From assembly GCF_015686695.1 (NCBI RefSeq), contig NZ_JADPMR010000004.1, positions 434,001-498,000 of the forward strand: a stretch of 64,000 nt of DNA, in the 5' to 3' direction. Numbering within the stretch: position 1 is the first letter of the stretch; every line of letters starts with the position of its first letter. Below, in pieces: positions 44,142-52,843 of the stretch. Source of the DNA: Vibrio nitrifigilis (GTDB lineage Bacteria > Pseudomonadota > Gammaproteobacteria > Enterobacterales > Vibrionaceae). A model generated the notes under the pieces. That model was not told the DNA's origin. It searched no databases and saw nothing but the letters and a program-made list of their open reading frames with translations. Both the position numbers and the translations under genes were made by a program.

Positions 44142-44639
44142 ATGGAAATATTAATTCGCCGCTCAGAACCTAATGATGCGGCCGCTGTAAGAGATATTTA
44201 TGCGGGAATTGTAGCCTACAGTGGTACATTGCAACTGCCTTATCCGTCAATTGAAATCTGGCAAAAGCGCCTGACAGATGTGCCGACACATGCCCACTCT
44301 TTGGTGGCTGAAGTGAATGGCGAAATTGTGGGTAACGTCGGGTTAGAAGTGTGCACAAGTGTGCGTCGGCGTCATGTCGGGACCTTTGGCATTGGCGTTA
44401 AAGATGAATGTCAGGGGCAGGGCATCGGCAGCGCTTTGTTGGAAGCGGTGATTAACCTTGCCGATAACTGGTTAAACCTTAAAAGGCTCGAACTGACGGT
44501 TTATACGGATAATCAAGCAGCTGTTCATCTATATAAAAAATATGGATTTGTGATTGAAGGAACCTCACCTGCTTTTGCTTTTCGTAATGGTGGTTATGTT
44601 GACGCATATCAGATGGGACGAGTGGTGGCTGAGCGTTAA
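44142..44639 (+). CDS. GNAT family N-acetyltransferase, YhhY-like
   Basis: A 165-residue acetyltransferase. The stretches TLQLPYPSIEIWQKRLTD, GTFGIGVKDECQGQGIGSAL and the C-terminal YKKYGFVIEGTSPAFAFRNG closely resemble E. coli YhhY, which acetylates free amino acids such as phenylalanine and methionine. The ATG at 44142 (MEILIRRSE) is preferred over 44121 because it matches the family start. Confidence 0.9.
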   Translation: MEILIRRSEPNDAAAVRDIYAGIVAYSGTLQLPYPSIEIWQKRLTDVPTHAHSLVAEVNGEIVGNVGLEVCTSVRRRHVGTFGIGVKDECQGQGIGSALLEAVINLADNWLNLKRLELTVYTDNQAAVHLYKKYGFVIEGTSPAFAFRNGGYVDAYQMGRVVAER

Positions 44640-44790
44640 TCAGGGATTCATACCTAATTAAGTCGTTCCAATGCGAATTTATAGTTGGCGTACAGTGTTT
44701 AACACGGTAAATTGAATCACATTTTTCGACGTGTGCTACCAACCTTTTGAATCCACTTTGGTGCACTGTAGGTATAACGTAAGGTTTTTC

Positions 44791-45675
44791 ATGTTTTCCG
44801 CATTTATCTCGGCTATTTTGCCTGTCATGATCATTGCACTTTTGGGGGCGTTTTTAAGTAAAAAAACCGCGTATTTGGATGATCCCAATCTACCGCGTTT
44901 GATCGTGAATGTTGGTATGCCAGCATTACTATTGCATTCGATGTTGGGTACTCATATCGACTTTTTAGGAATGGGGAAACTGGTACTGGCATCAGCACTT
45001 GCTCTGTTCGGCATGGTACTTGTGACGTTAGTTTTACTGAAAGTGATGAAGCTTGAACGCCGCTTTTATTTGCCCGTTTTAGTCAACCCCAATACCGGCA
45101 ACTTAGGTATTCCTATTGCTTATGCGTTATTAGGAGAGCAAGGCTTAGCAGGTGCCGTCATCATCTCGTCAATTATAGAGATCAGTCACTTTACCCTCGG
45201 TATTGGGATGATGTCTGGGAGTTTTAACCCCAAACGCTTATTAGCGAACCCACCGGTTATTGCACTGTTAGTTGGTGTTGCCATCATGGGCTCAGGTATT
45301 CCTGTTCCACAATTTATGATTCGGGTGTTTGATATGGTCGGTAGTATTACTGTCCCTGTGATGCTACTGATGTTAGGGCGTTCTTTGGCGCATATGAAAG
45401 TACACGAAGCCCATTGGATTCGATTGTTTTTCCTATCTCTGTATCGTCCAGCGATTGGCCTATCGATGGCTTGGGGAGCGGCTTATTTATTCGGTTTAAC
45501 GCCGTTACATACAGCTAATTTATTGATTGCTTGTTGCATGCCTGTCGCCGTATTGAACTACATTTTCTCCACTCGTTATGGTGGTCCGGTGAACGAAGTT
45601 GCGGGGTTAACGTTCTTAACTTTACCCACCGCATTTATTGCGCTGATTATTATAAAACTGACCGTGATTGGTTAA
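44791..45675 (+). CDS. AEC family transporter (auxin efflux carrier-like)
   Basis: A 294-residue inner-membrane protein with about ten helices. Features are a conserved IVNVGMPALLLHSML segment, NPNTGNLGIPIAYALLGEQG, and the C-terminal half ILSTRYGG-like stretch (FSTRYGGPVNEVAGL). Bacterial AEC proteins transport malate, malonate or other carboxylates, but some have unknown substrates. ATG at 44791 after AAGG; the 20 extra residues from 44731 look non-coding. Confidence 0.9.
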   Translation: MFSAFISAILPVMIIALLGAFLSKKTAYLDDPNLPRLIVNVGMPALLLHSMLGTHIDFLGMGKLVLASALALFGMVLVTLVLLKVMKLERRFYLPVLVNPNTGNLGIPIAYALLGEQGLAGAVIISSIIEISHFTLGIGMMSGSFNPKRLLANPPVIALLVGVAIMGSGIPVPQFMIRVFDMVGSITVPVMLLMLGRSLAHMKVHEAHWIRLFFLSLYRPAIGLSMAWGAAYLFGLTPLHTANLLIACCMPVAVLNYIFSTRYGGPVNEVAGLTFLTLPTAFIALIIIKLTVIG

Positions 45676-45898
45676 CATCACCGGTCACGGTAATAGTTAC
45701 TTTAGCAAGAGAAAGAAGGCTGTCATTATGATGGCCTGTTTTTTATCTAAAACGTGATGAGTTTTAAAAATCTAATACTCGAGTAACCGCAAAATACGGT
45801 TTCAACGCGAATGTATTCGCTCTTATGCTAGAAACATAATTTAGAACAGTCGCTATATCCCAATACACAGCAGTAAAAGGGATATAAAAGGAGCACTT

Positions 45899-46396
45899 AT
45901 GATGAATCGACGGGCGAAAGACTTCGCGACTTATTACCATGGTGAACAAAAATATGGGGCGGATCCTTATCTAAAGCACTTGGAAGCAGTAGCTATTTTG
46001 TCACGTCCTTATGGCGCTGAAGCTGTCACGATCGCCTATTTGCATGATGTGGTGGAAGATACCGCAGTTACGTTAGATGTCATAGAGAAGCAATTTGGTC
46101 CATTTATAGCGCGTTGCGTTAGTATCCTCACCGATCAACCTGGTGACACACGAGCTGAGCGTAAAGCAAAAACATATGAGCGTATGTCGCATGTAGCAGG
46201 GCGAGAAAAGATTGCTTTGGTTGTTAAAGCGGCAGATAGATTATCTAATTTACGTATGTGCTGTATTACTCAAGATAAAGAACGCATGGCAATGTATCAG
46301 CAAGAGCATCCTCAGTTTAAGCAGTGTGCGTATCGAAAAGGGCTATGTGATGAGTTTTGGCTAGAAATGAATGAATTGATAGATAAAGGGTGTTAG
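45899..46396 (+). CDS. HD domain hydrolase, small RelA/SpoT-like (MESH1-type)
   Basis: A 165-residue HD-domain protein. The metal-binding residues appear as YLKHLEAVAILSRPYGAEA and AYLHDVVEDTAVTLDVIEKQ, then KAADRLSNLRMCC. Such small HD proteins are often (p)ppGpp hydrolases or nucleotidases; no synthetase domain is present. GGAG precedes the ATG. The downstream SDR gene follows by 37 bases and may be co-transcribed. Confidence 0.88.
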   Translation: MMNRRAKDFATYYHGEQKYGADPYLKHLEAVAILSRPYGAEAVTIAYLHDVVEDTAVTLDVIEKQFGPFIARCVSILTDQPGDTRAERKAKTYERMSHVAGREKIALVVKAADRLSNLRMCCITQDKERMAMYQQEHPQFKQCAYRKGLCDEFWLEMNELIDKGC

Positions 46397-46433
46397 GCTG
46401 ATATTTCAATTAGTTAAATGAAATAGGGATATC

Positions 46434-47132
46434 ATGTCTGCCGTATTAATTACCGGAGCTGCACGCGGATTTGGTCGTGTATTAGCTCAGCAATTTGCCT
46501 CTCAATCCTTCGATCTATTTTTAGTTGTTCGCAGTGTCGAATCTGCGGCTGAGCTGCAAGCAGAATTACCGCAAAGTCATATTCTTATTGCAGATATTAC
46601 GACTGATAAATACGTAGAGCAATTATCCGGTTGGTTAGACGATCAGGTGCTCGACGTCGTCATTAATAATGCAGGGACCGGGACCAAAGCGCCGAACCTG
46701 GAACTGACTAAAGCCAGCTATCTGCGTAAAGAGTTTAACAGTCATTGTGTTGGGGCATTGAATACGGTTCAGGGGTCATTAAGTGCGTTGAAACGTAGTC
46801 AGACACCAACAATAGTGAACATCAGTTCGCGCCGTGGGTCGATGCAAATGCAAGCTGAGGGAGCAGCAAAAGGTTCAGGGTGTTCTTTCTCTTATCGCAT
46901 TGGTAAAGTGTCACAAAATATGTTGAGCCTGTGTTTAGCGGATGAACTCGAAGATGAAGACTTTAAGGTTGTATCACTGCATCCCGGACGACTTTTAACC
47001 GGGATGTCGGCGACCGATGCGCAAATGACCCCAGAACTTGCTGCGTCACGCCTAATTAATAAAATTCAACATGGTCAATTACCTCATCGACACTTTTATA
47101 ATTTGGAAACCGAAACAGAACTGCCTTGGTAA
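46434..47132 (+). CDS. Short-chain dehydrogenase/reductase (SDR)
   Basis: A 232-residue Rossmann-fold oxidoreductase. The cofactor loop ITGAARGFGRVLAQQF, NNAGTG, the catalytic serine in VNISSRRGSM and the YRIGK in SFSYRIGKVSQNM (YxxxK with Tyr) are all present. Substrate unknown. The gene follows the HD gene and is 24 bases before a DUF4144 gene, so these three probably form one operon. Confidence 0.88.
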   Translation: MSAVLITGAARGFGRVLAQQFASQSFDLFLVVRSVESAAELQAELPQSHILIADITTDKYVEQLSGWLDDQVLDVVINNAGTGTKAPNLELTKASYLRKEFNSHCVGALNTVQGSLSALKRSQTPTIVNISSRRGSMQMQAEGAAKGSGCSFSYRIGKVSQNMLSLCLADELEDEDFKVVSLHPGRLLTGMSATDAQMTPELAASRLINKIQHGQLPHRHFYNLETETELPW

Positions 47133-47156
47133 CTCATTACAAAACAGGGGATAACA

Positions 47157-47468
47157 ATGATTAATTGGCCTGCGATGATTAAACTGGCTGGTGATGATGA
47201 ATTACTGATGGTGTCAAACTCGAAACAATTAGAACAACAGCTCCACGCTTTAAAGCTAACGGATGATGATTATCTTATTGATAGTAAAGGTTGTTGTTTT
47301 GACCTTAGGGATGGTTTAGACAAGGCAGATACGATAAAACAGCTCACACTGGATGAGGTCAATCTTCTGATACAGAGCCATAGTGCCAATGAAGGGGGCG
47401 TGTGTGTGAGTAAAACCTGGTTTCCTTCGATAGAGAGTGCAATTCGCTCTATTCTTACTGAGTACTGA
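47157..47468 (+). CDS. DUF4144 family protein
   Basis: A 103-residue protein that matches DUF4144, a small family found mainly in Vibrio and relatives. Characteristic is the middle YLIDSKGCCFDLRDGLDKAD and the C-terminal VSKTWFPSIESAIRSILTEY. No function known. It follows the SDR gene by 24 bases. Confidence 0.85.
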   Translation: MINWPAMIKLAGDDELLMVSNSKQLEQQLHALKLTDDDYLIDSKGCCFDLRDGLDKADTIKQLTLDEVNLLIQSHSANEGGVCVSKTWFPSIESAIRSILTEY

Positions 47469-47729
47469 CCGAGTGCCCAAATAACTGGCAGTTGTTTGGG
47501 TATAATCATGGCTTAAATCAATAAATTTTTGATTATTTGTCAGTCACATAGTGATTAGGGGTCGCATTATTTATTAGCAACAGTTAGACTCTGCACCCAA
47601 ATTAATAATTCGTCTCGATGATACTAGTTCGGCGATTTGTCGGATTCTGCCATAGTTTATGGTCACGAAATCAATTATTTTGGTATTAGAATCGAGCATG
47701 TAACAGATTAACAAGGTTCCTTTTTGTTC

Positions 47730-48788
47730 ATGAATATATCAGGTGTCTCCGCGAAATTTTGTCGTAATCTACTTATCACAGCAACCGTAAGTGCCGCACT
47801 TGCTGGATGTAATCAACCGCCAGAAATTCAAAAAGTACAAGGCTATGCTCAAGGTACGACGTATCACATTAGCTGGTGGACAGATAAAGATGTAGATACC
47901 AAAACAGTAGAAAAACAATTCAAAGATAAATTGGCTCAGATTGATAAAGAGCTATCGACTTATCGTGATGATTCTTATATTTCCGAATTTAACCAAAGTG
48001 ATTCTATCGATTGGCAATCTGCGTCAAGTGATTTCATTCATTTAATTGAAGTGGCGAGAATGGTTAATCGTGATACTCAAGGTTGTTACGATCCAACTAT
48101 TACTCCTTTGTTCAAACTTTGGGGTTTCCAAAAAGGCACTCTTGAAGTTCCTACCGCAGATCAAATCGCAAGCGTGAAAAAAGAGCTCGGTCTCGATAAA
48201 GTGCTTATTGATACTAAAACCATGCGTATTCGTAAAACGATGCCAAATGTGCAATTAGATTTCTCTTCGATGGGTGAAGGTTACACCATCGGTAAATTGA
48301 GTAAGATTCTTGAAGATGATGGCATCCATAACTACCTGGTAGAGTTTGGCGGCGATATGAAAATTCGTGGTCATAAGCCAAAAGGTCAGAAATGGCGTGT
48401 GGCGATTGAGCGCCCAGTGCCAACAGAAGAAGGCATTCAGCCATACAAGATTGTCACCATCAACAGTGAAAAAGGGGTAACGTTAGATACCTCTGGTACT
48501 TACCACCATTCGTTCGATGCGAAAGGTAAGAAGTATTCACACATTTTAGATCCTCGTACCGGTGCGCCAGTGACACATGATCTCGTGTCTGCTTCTGTAT
48601 TTGGTGATGATCCAGAAATTAGTGATGCTTGGGCAACAGCGATGCTTTGCTTAGGCCCTAAAGTGGGTAAAGCCGTTGCGCTGCGTAAAAATTTGGAAGT
48701 GTTCTTTATTGAAGGCACAAAAGACAAGCCGGAGAGCTTTAAGAGTGAAGCATTAGAAAAATCCACCCGAGTGGTTTTTGATAAGTAA
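47730..48788 (+). CDS. apbE: FAD:protein FMN transferase
   Basis: About 352 residues. It covalently attaches FMN to subunits of Na+-pumping NADH:quinone reductase (NqrB, NqrC) and related RnfG/RnfD proteins. A lipoprotein signal ends AALAGCNQP (lipobox), so it is periplasmic and membrane-anchored. The flavin-binding loop VQLDFSSMGEGYTIGK and TSGTYHHSFDAKGKKYSH, plus the later SHILDPRTGAPVTHD, are typical. The TTG at 47724 (AAGG eight bases upstream) is an equally possible start; the ATG at 47730 is used. Terminator follows at 48811. Confidence 0.94.
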   Translation: MNISGVSAKFCRNLLITATVSAALAGCNQPPEIQKVQGYAQGTTYHISWWTDKDVDTKTVEKQFKDKLAQIDKELSTYRDDSYISEFNQSDSIDWQSASSDFIHLIEVARMVNRDTQGCYDPTITPLFKLWGFQKGTLEVPTADQIASVKKELGLDKVLIDTKTMRIRKTMPNVQLDFSSMGEGYTIGKLSKILEDDGIHNYLVEFGGDMKIRGHKPKGQKWRVAIERPVPTEEGIQPYKIVTINSEKGVTLDTSGTYHHSFDAKGKKYSHILDPRTGAPVTHDLVSASVFGDDPEISDAWATAMLCLGPKVGKAVALRKNLEVFFIEGTKDKPESFKSEALEKSTRVVFDK

Positions 48789-48810
48789 CGATATTAAATG
48801 CTGGTCATTA

Positions 48811-48843
48811 AAAAATCCCTCAGCTAAGCTGAGGGATTTTTTT
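48811..48843. terminator. Bidirectional terminator
   Basis: AAAAATCCCTCAGC / GCTGAGGGATTTTT stem of 14 bases with a three-base loop, between the convergent apbE and rnb genes. Confidence 0.95.
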
Positions 48844-48866
48844 ATCGAACAAACGCGCAGTAATGA

Positions 48867-50876
48867 TTAAGCGGTTTTTTCTTCAGGTGTTGTTTCTTCT
48901 GCTTTTGGCGCATCAGCAAACACTTGAGTTGGTTTTGCGACGATGCTGCGATTTTCTTGGTTAACTTCTGTCAGCACAATTTCAAGTGTGTCGCCTAAAC
49001 GGTAAACCACTTCTTTGTCGATAGAAACAGTGCCGTTATCACCGTTACATTCAATGCGTTGTTTGTTATCAAGAATTAACGCTCCTGGCACAAACGCCAT
49101 TGCGCCATTCTCAAGAACACGAACTCGCATACCAGCACGATTGATATCGAAAATTTCACCCGTGTAGCGCGTCTCTTTTGCTGGTTCTTCAGCAAGAGTA
49201 CGAGCATACAACCAATCACCAACGTTACGTTCAGCAATTTTATGGTGTTTACGGTGCAGAGCTAATTCTTCACCTACCGTTTCGTCAGGTGTTTGTACTG
49301 GCTCTTTATCGAGAACGAGTGCTTTAAGCATACGGTGGTTAATCATATCGCCGTATTTACGAATTGGTGAGGTCCATGTTGCGTATACATCTAGGCCCAT
49401 TGCGAAGTGTGGCAATGGTTGATTACCAATTTCACTGTAGCTTTGGTACTTACGAATACGATTATCTAGGTAAGATGTTTCTTGCTCAGTTAACCAACGA
49501 CGCAAAGTTGCAAACCCTTCTACAGTAGCAAGAGATTCCGCCGTAACGTCTGGCGCACCATGTTCAGTCACTAGCTCAACCACTTCGGCCATTTTCTCCG
49601 GTTTAAAACCAGCATGAGTGTTGAATACACCAGTGGAGAACTTTTCGCGCAGTGCTTTACCCGCGCAAATATTGGCCGTAATCATTGATTCTTCAACTAA
49701 TCGGTTGGCACTGCGACGCATGTCGGCATGGATAGCAACCACATCGTTGTCTTCGCTTAATTCAAAACGGTAATCGGGGCGATCTGGGAACACAACAGCA
49801 TTTTCTTCACGCCACGTTGCGCGGGCGCGAGAAAAATCGTACAAGTCGCGAACGACTTGAGCGATCTCTTCACTTGGTGTCCAAGCATCACTTGCGCCAT
49901 TTTCCAACCAATCAGACACATTGTCATAAGCAAGACGAGCGTGAGATTTCATATTCGCTGCGAAGAAACGAATGTCATCACCAATCACACCATCCGCAGA
50001 GACAGTAACACTGCAACATAGCGCTGGACGCTCTTGATTTTCAATCAGTGAGCAAAGGTCATCGGCGAGTTCGCGAGGAAGCATTGGAATATTACGACCC
50101 GGTAAGTAAATGGTAAAGCCACGATCACGAGCCACTTTATCCATCGAATCATCAGGTGTGATATATGCCGTTGGATCAGCAATGGCAATCATTAGGTTAA
50201 AACTGCCATCGGCATTTTTTTCTGCCCAAAGCGCGTCATCCATATCTTTGGTTGATTCACCATCGATCGTTACAAATGGAATAGCGGTAAGATCTTCACG
50301 CACTAAATCGGCGTCGTCTTTCAATTCCCAGTTATCGATGCCATCGGGTTCGGAATTGGGTAAGTCATTTTGAGCAAGAGTTACCCACCAAGGGGCAATT
50401 TTGTCATTTGCGTCAGTGATTTTTTTCGAGATTTCAACGAAGAAGCCGTTATCACCTTTTAGTGGATGGCGAATAAGGTGGGCAACGACCCAGTCACCTT
50501 CTTTGAGCTCTTCAGGGTTTAATCCTTTGCGCGCACGAGCTTTAAGCGATTGCTTTTTTAACTGTGGGTGATCGGGAACAACGTTCAACTTACCCTTGAA
50601 TAATTTTACTCGCCCGATAAAGCGGGTTAATGATGGCTCAAGTAACTCTTCTGGTTCTGCAACTTCTCGTTCTTTTTCAGTACGAATGATTGCCATCACC
50701 TTATCGCCGTGAAGACATTTCTTCATATAGGGTGGTGGAATAAAGAAGCTGGTTTTGCTGTCTACTTCTAAAAAGCCGAAGCCTTTGTCTGTGGCTTTGA
50801 TTGTGCCTTCTTTTTTCGGAAGGTTTTCTTGAATTTGCTGCTTTAGCTGGGCAAGTAACGGGTTGTCTTGAAACAT
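48867..50876 (-). CDS. rnb: Exoribonuclease II
   Basis: A 669-residue 3'-5' exoribonuclease of the RNB family. Cold-shock domain(s) at the N terminus (about 20-170), the RNB catalytic domain (about 185-520) with the metal-binding aspartates in DGESTKDMDDALW, and an S1 domain near 560-650 (GEIFDINRAGMRVRVLENGAM), followed by a short charged tail. Length and domain order match RNase II rather than RNase R. It trims mRNA and degradation intermediates. Confidence 0.95.
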   Translation of the reverse strand: MFQDNPLLAQLKQQIQENLPKKEGTIKATDKGFGFLEVDSKTSFFIPPPYMKKCLHGDKVMAIIRTEKEREVAEPEELLEPSLTRFIGRVKLFKGKLNVVPDHPQLKKQSLKARARKGLNPEELKEGDWVVAHLIRHPLKGDNGFFVEISKKITDANDKIAPWWVTLAQNDLPNSEPDGIDNWELKDDADLVREDLTAIPFVTIDGESTKDMDDALWAEKNADGSFNLMIAIADPTAYITPDDSMDKVARDRGFTIYLPGRNIPMLPRELADDLCSLIENQERPALCCSVTVSADGVIGDDIRFFAANMKSHARLAYDNVSDWLENGASDAWTPSEEIAQVVRDLYDFSRARATWREENAVVFPDRPDYRFELSEDNDVVAIHADMRRSANRLVEESMITANICAGKALREKFSTGVFNTHAGFKPEKMAEVVELVTEHGAPDVTAESLATVEGFATLRRWLTEQETSYLDNRIRKYQSYSEIGNQPLPHFAMGLDVYATWTSPIRKYGDMINHRMLKALVLDKEPVQTPDETVGEELALHRKHHKIAERNVGDWLYARTLAEEPAKETRYTGEIFDINRAGMRVRVLENGAMAFVPGALILDNKQRIECNGDNGTVSIDKEVVYRLGDTLEIVLTEVNQENRSIVAKPTQVFADAPKAEETTPEEKTA

Positions 50877-51405
50877 TATTTACTCTTAATTGTTGGTATT
50901 TAAAGCGCGTAGCACTTCAAACTATCCCCATGTTTCTACTCGGATAATCAGAAATAGAAACCAATCGCGTGACGTACCGACGGACAGCGTGACTGAGTAA
51001 CGTTAATTGCCGTTAGGCTGCGTTACTACAACAGGCGCACGCTTTATTTCCACTTATGTGTTTTGCCAGTACCGTGAAAATTATTTATTACCGCCAATGG
51101 TACTAGGTAATGGGTTGAAAGTATATCCACCAAGCCAATTACTCGGTGATCCTTGGGTAAATCCAACGTCAGAAATTTGCTCCTATTTTTGCTGTAAGGG
51201 ATGGCAAGAATTTGTCGAGAAGACCACTTTTTATTCAACGAGTTTAATTAGACTGTCTACACTAATAGATAACCCTACGTTTTTTCGGGTGTTTTTCAAA
51301 CACTAACGAGTGATGCCATGGTTCTAAAGACAACGATATTGTTGCGATGCAGTGACTCGGCGGGGTTAACAATGATGACAAGACTTTCGATAGAAGAGGG
51401 AGACA
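50877..51405. other. Intergenic region between divergent rnb and PAP2 genes
   Basis: About 530 bases. A 99-codon frame at 51007-51306 lacks a ribosome site and protein-like composition, so it is not called. No recognised operator or RNA gene. Confidence 0.5.
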
Positions 51406-51960
51406 GTGAAAAAACGTTTCTTAGTAACTTTAACCGCCATCACTGGTTTACTGACCAGCTCGATATCTTTTCCTATCTTCGCTAAAAGTGATCGTTTAGA
51501 GCATTTTGGCGATAGTGCACAATTTGGTTTACCGTTTACTGCCGCTGCCATATCGATATTTCACCTCGATGGTGAGGGATTTTTACAATTGGGCGAAGGT
51601 GCTATCTGGACATCGCTGACCACTCAGGCGCTCAAAGCGACCATTGATGCAGAACGACCGGATGGTACCAGCCATAGTTTCCCTTCAGCTCATACATCCA
51701 GTGCTGCACAAGCAGCCGCATATCTTCAGTTTAGATATGGTTATGTTTATGGTGTGCCCGCTTATTTGGCAGCTGCTGCGGTCGCTTATTCACGAGTGGA
51801 TGCTAAGCGTCATTACTGGCGTGATGTGACTGCAGGAATGGCGATTGGTACTGGCATTCAATATTTAATTACCAAGCGAGGAGTATCTATTACCAATCTT
51901 GCTATTGTCCCTTATATTGAAGCTCATAATTATGGTTTAGAGATCACTTACCAGTATTGA
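51406..51960 (+). CDS. PAP2-family membrane/periplasmic phosphatase
   Basis: A 184-residue PAP2 (type 2 phosphatidic acid phosphatase) family protein with a cleavable N-terminal signal (MKKRFLVTLTAITGLLTSSI, cleavage about residue 27). The three phosphatase motifs are visible: KATIDAERPDGTS, FPSAHTSSA and SRVDAKRHYWRDV. Few extra membrane helices, so it may be largely periplasmic. Substrates could be lipid phosphates or undecaprenyl pyrophosphate. GTG start with GAGGGAGA upstream. Confidence 0.88.
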   Translation: MKKRFLVTLTAITGLLTSSISFPIFAKSDRLEHFGDSAQFGLPFTAAAISIFHLDGEGFLQLGEGAIWTSLTTQALKATIDAERPDGTSHSFPSAHTSSAAQAAAYLQFRYGYVYGVPAYLAAAAVAYSRVDAKRHYWRDVTAGMAIGTGIQYLITKRGVSITNLAIVPYIEAHNYGLEITYQY

Positions 51961-52843
51961 ATAGCGTTACAATGCCCACTTTGTATAAAAAGTAACCATT
52001 CAATGTCTCTATGTTGTATAAACAAACTCTCTAGAATTAGAGGTTAGCAATCAGTCAAATTACTATCTATCTGACAAAAATGAAGTTTTGTGAAGTTTAA
52101 TTATCAAAAATAAGGATCTTATAACGAATCATTTATGAATTTTTATTTCAAATTAAATGAATAATAGATCTTATGAATCATTATGTTGTATGAGTGTAGA
52201 GAGGAAAAGTGACTAAAATGAGCATTTGGTATTGATTATAGATAAAGCGGGGATAATTTTTAATTTAAAACCGATTTCTATTTTAATATACGTTAAAACA
52301 GTTGTATTTCTATACTCAGCAAAATGTGCTGCGATTTTATCGGAATTGACCGTGTGATTAAGATCAGACTTTGTGCGTTGGTCGAAAATGCTAATGGGTA
52401 AATTAAAAGTTAAATCCATTGAATTTATGAGTGTTTTTAATAAAAAAAGCTCTTGTAAGAACGAAATGGATGAATAGAAAGAAAATTGAAAAATAATCCG
52501 TATTCGTGTCAAAGTTGAGCTATATATTGTATGTCGAATCCAATTTGTAGCAACCTTAGATAAATGTGCTTAATCATGGCTGGAAGGCTAGAAAAGTAGT
52601 GGAATAGGGGGGCTTTAAGTCAGGATTTTATCAGGAGTGCGAAAATATTGTGATGAATTTCAATTTTTCCTAGCTTTTTTTGTGCTTTTAGGGAATAATC
52701 CGCCTCCCTATGTATGTCCCAAGTGGCTTGATGCGTTTTAATACTTATCCGCATCTGAACGGAATCAGCAATTATTTGGTTGGATTGGTTGGAAATGGTA
52801 AAGCTCGTGGGACCTTGGTTTTTTTTATTAATATGGGAATCCC
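51961..52843. other. Long upstream region of deaD
   Basis: About 880 AT-rich bases between the PAP2 gene and deaD with no convincing gene; a 99-codon minus-strand frame at 52213-52512 has no ribosome site. The last few hundred bases include a T-rich stretch and GGGA / TCCC pairs close to the ATG (52804-52842). The region could include a long structured cold-responsive leader, as known for E. coli csdA, but this is not demonstrable from sequence alone. Confidence 0.5.

Noticed and set aside
51007..51306. 99-codon frame between rnb and the PAP2 gene
   Set aside because: No ribosome site, random-looking composition, and no domain or signal peptide.
52213..52512. 99-codon minus-strand frame upstream of deaD
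   Set aside because: AT-rich non-coding composition, no ribosome site and no neighbour to join.
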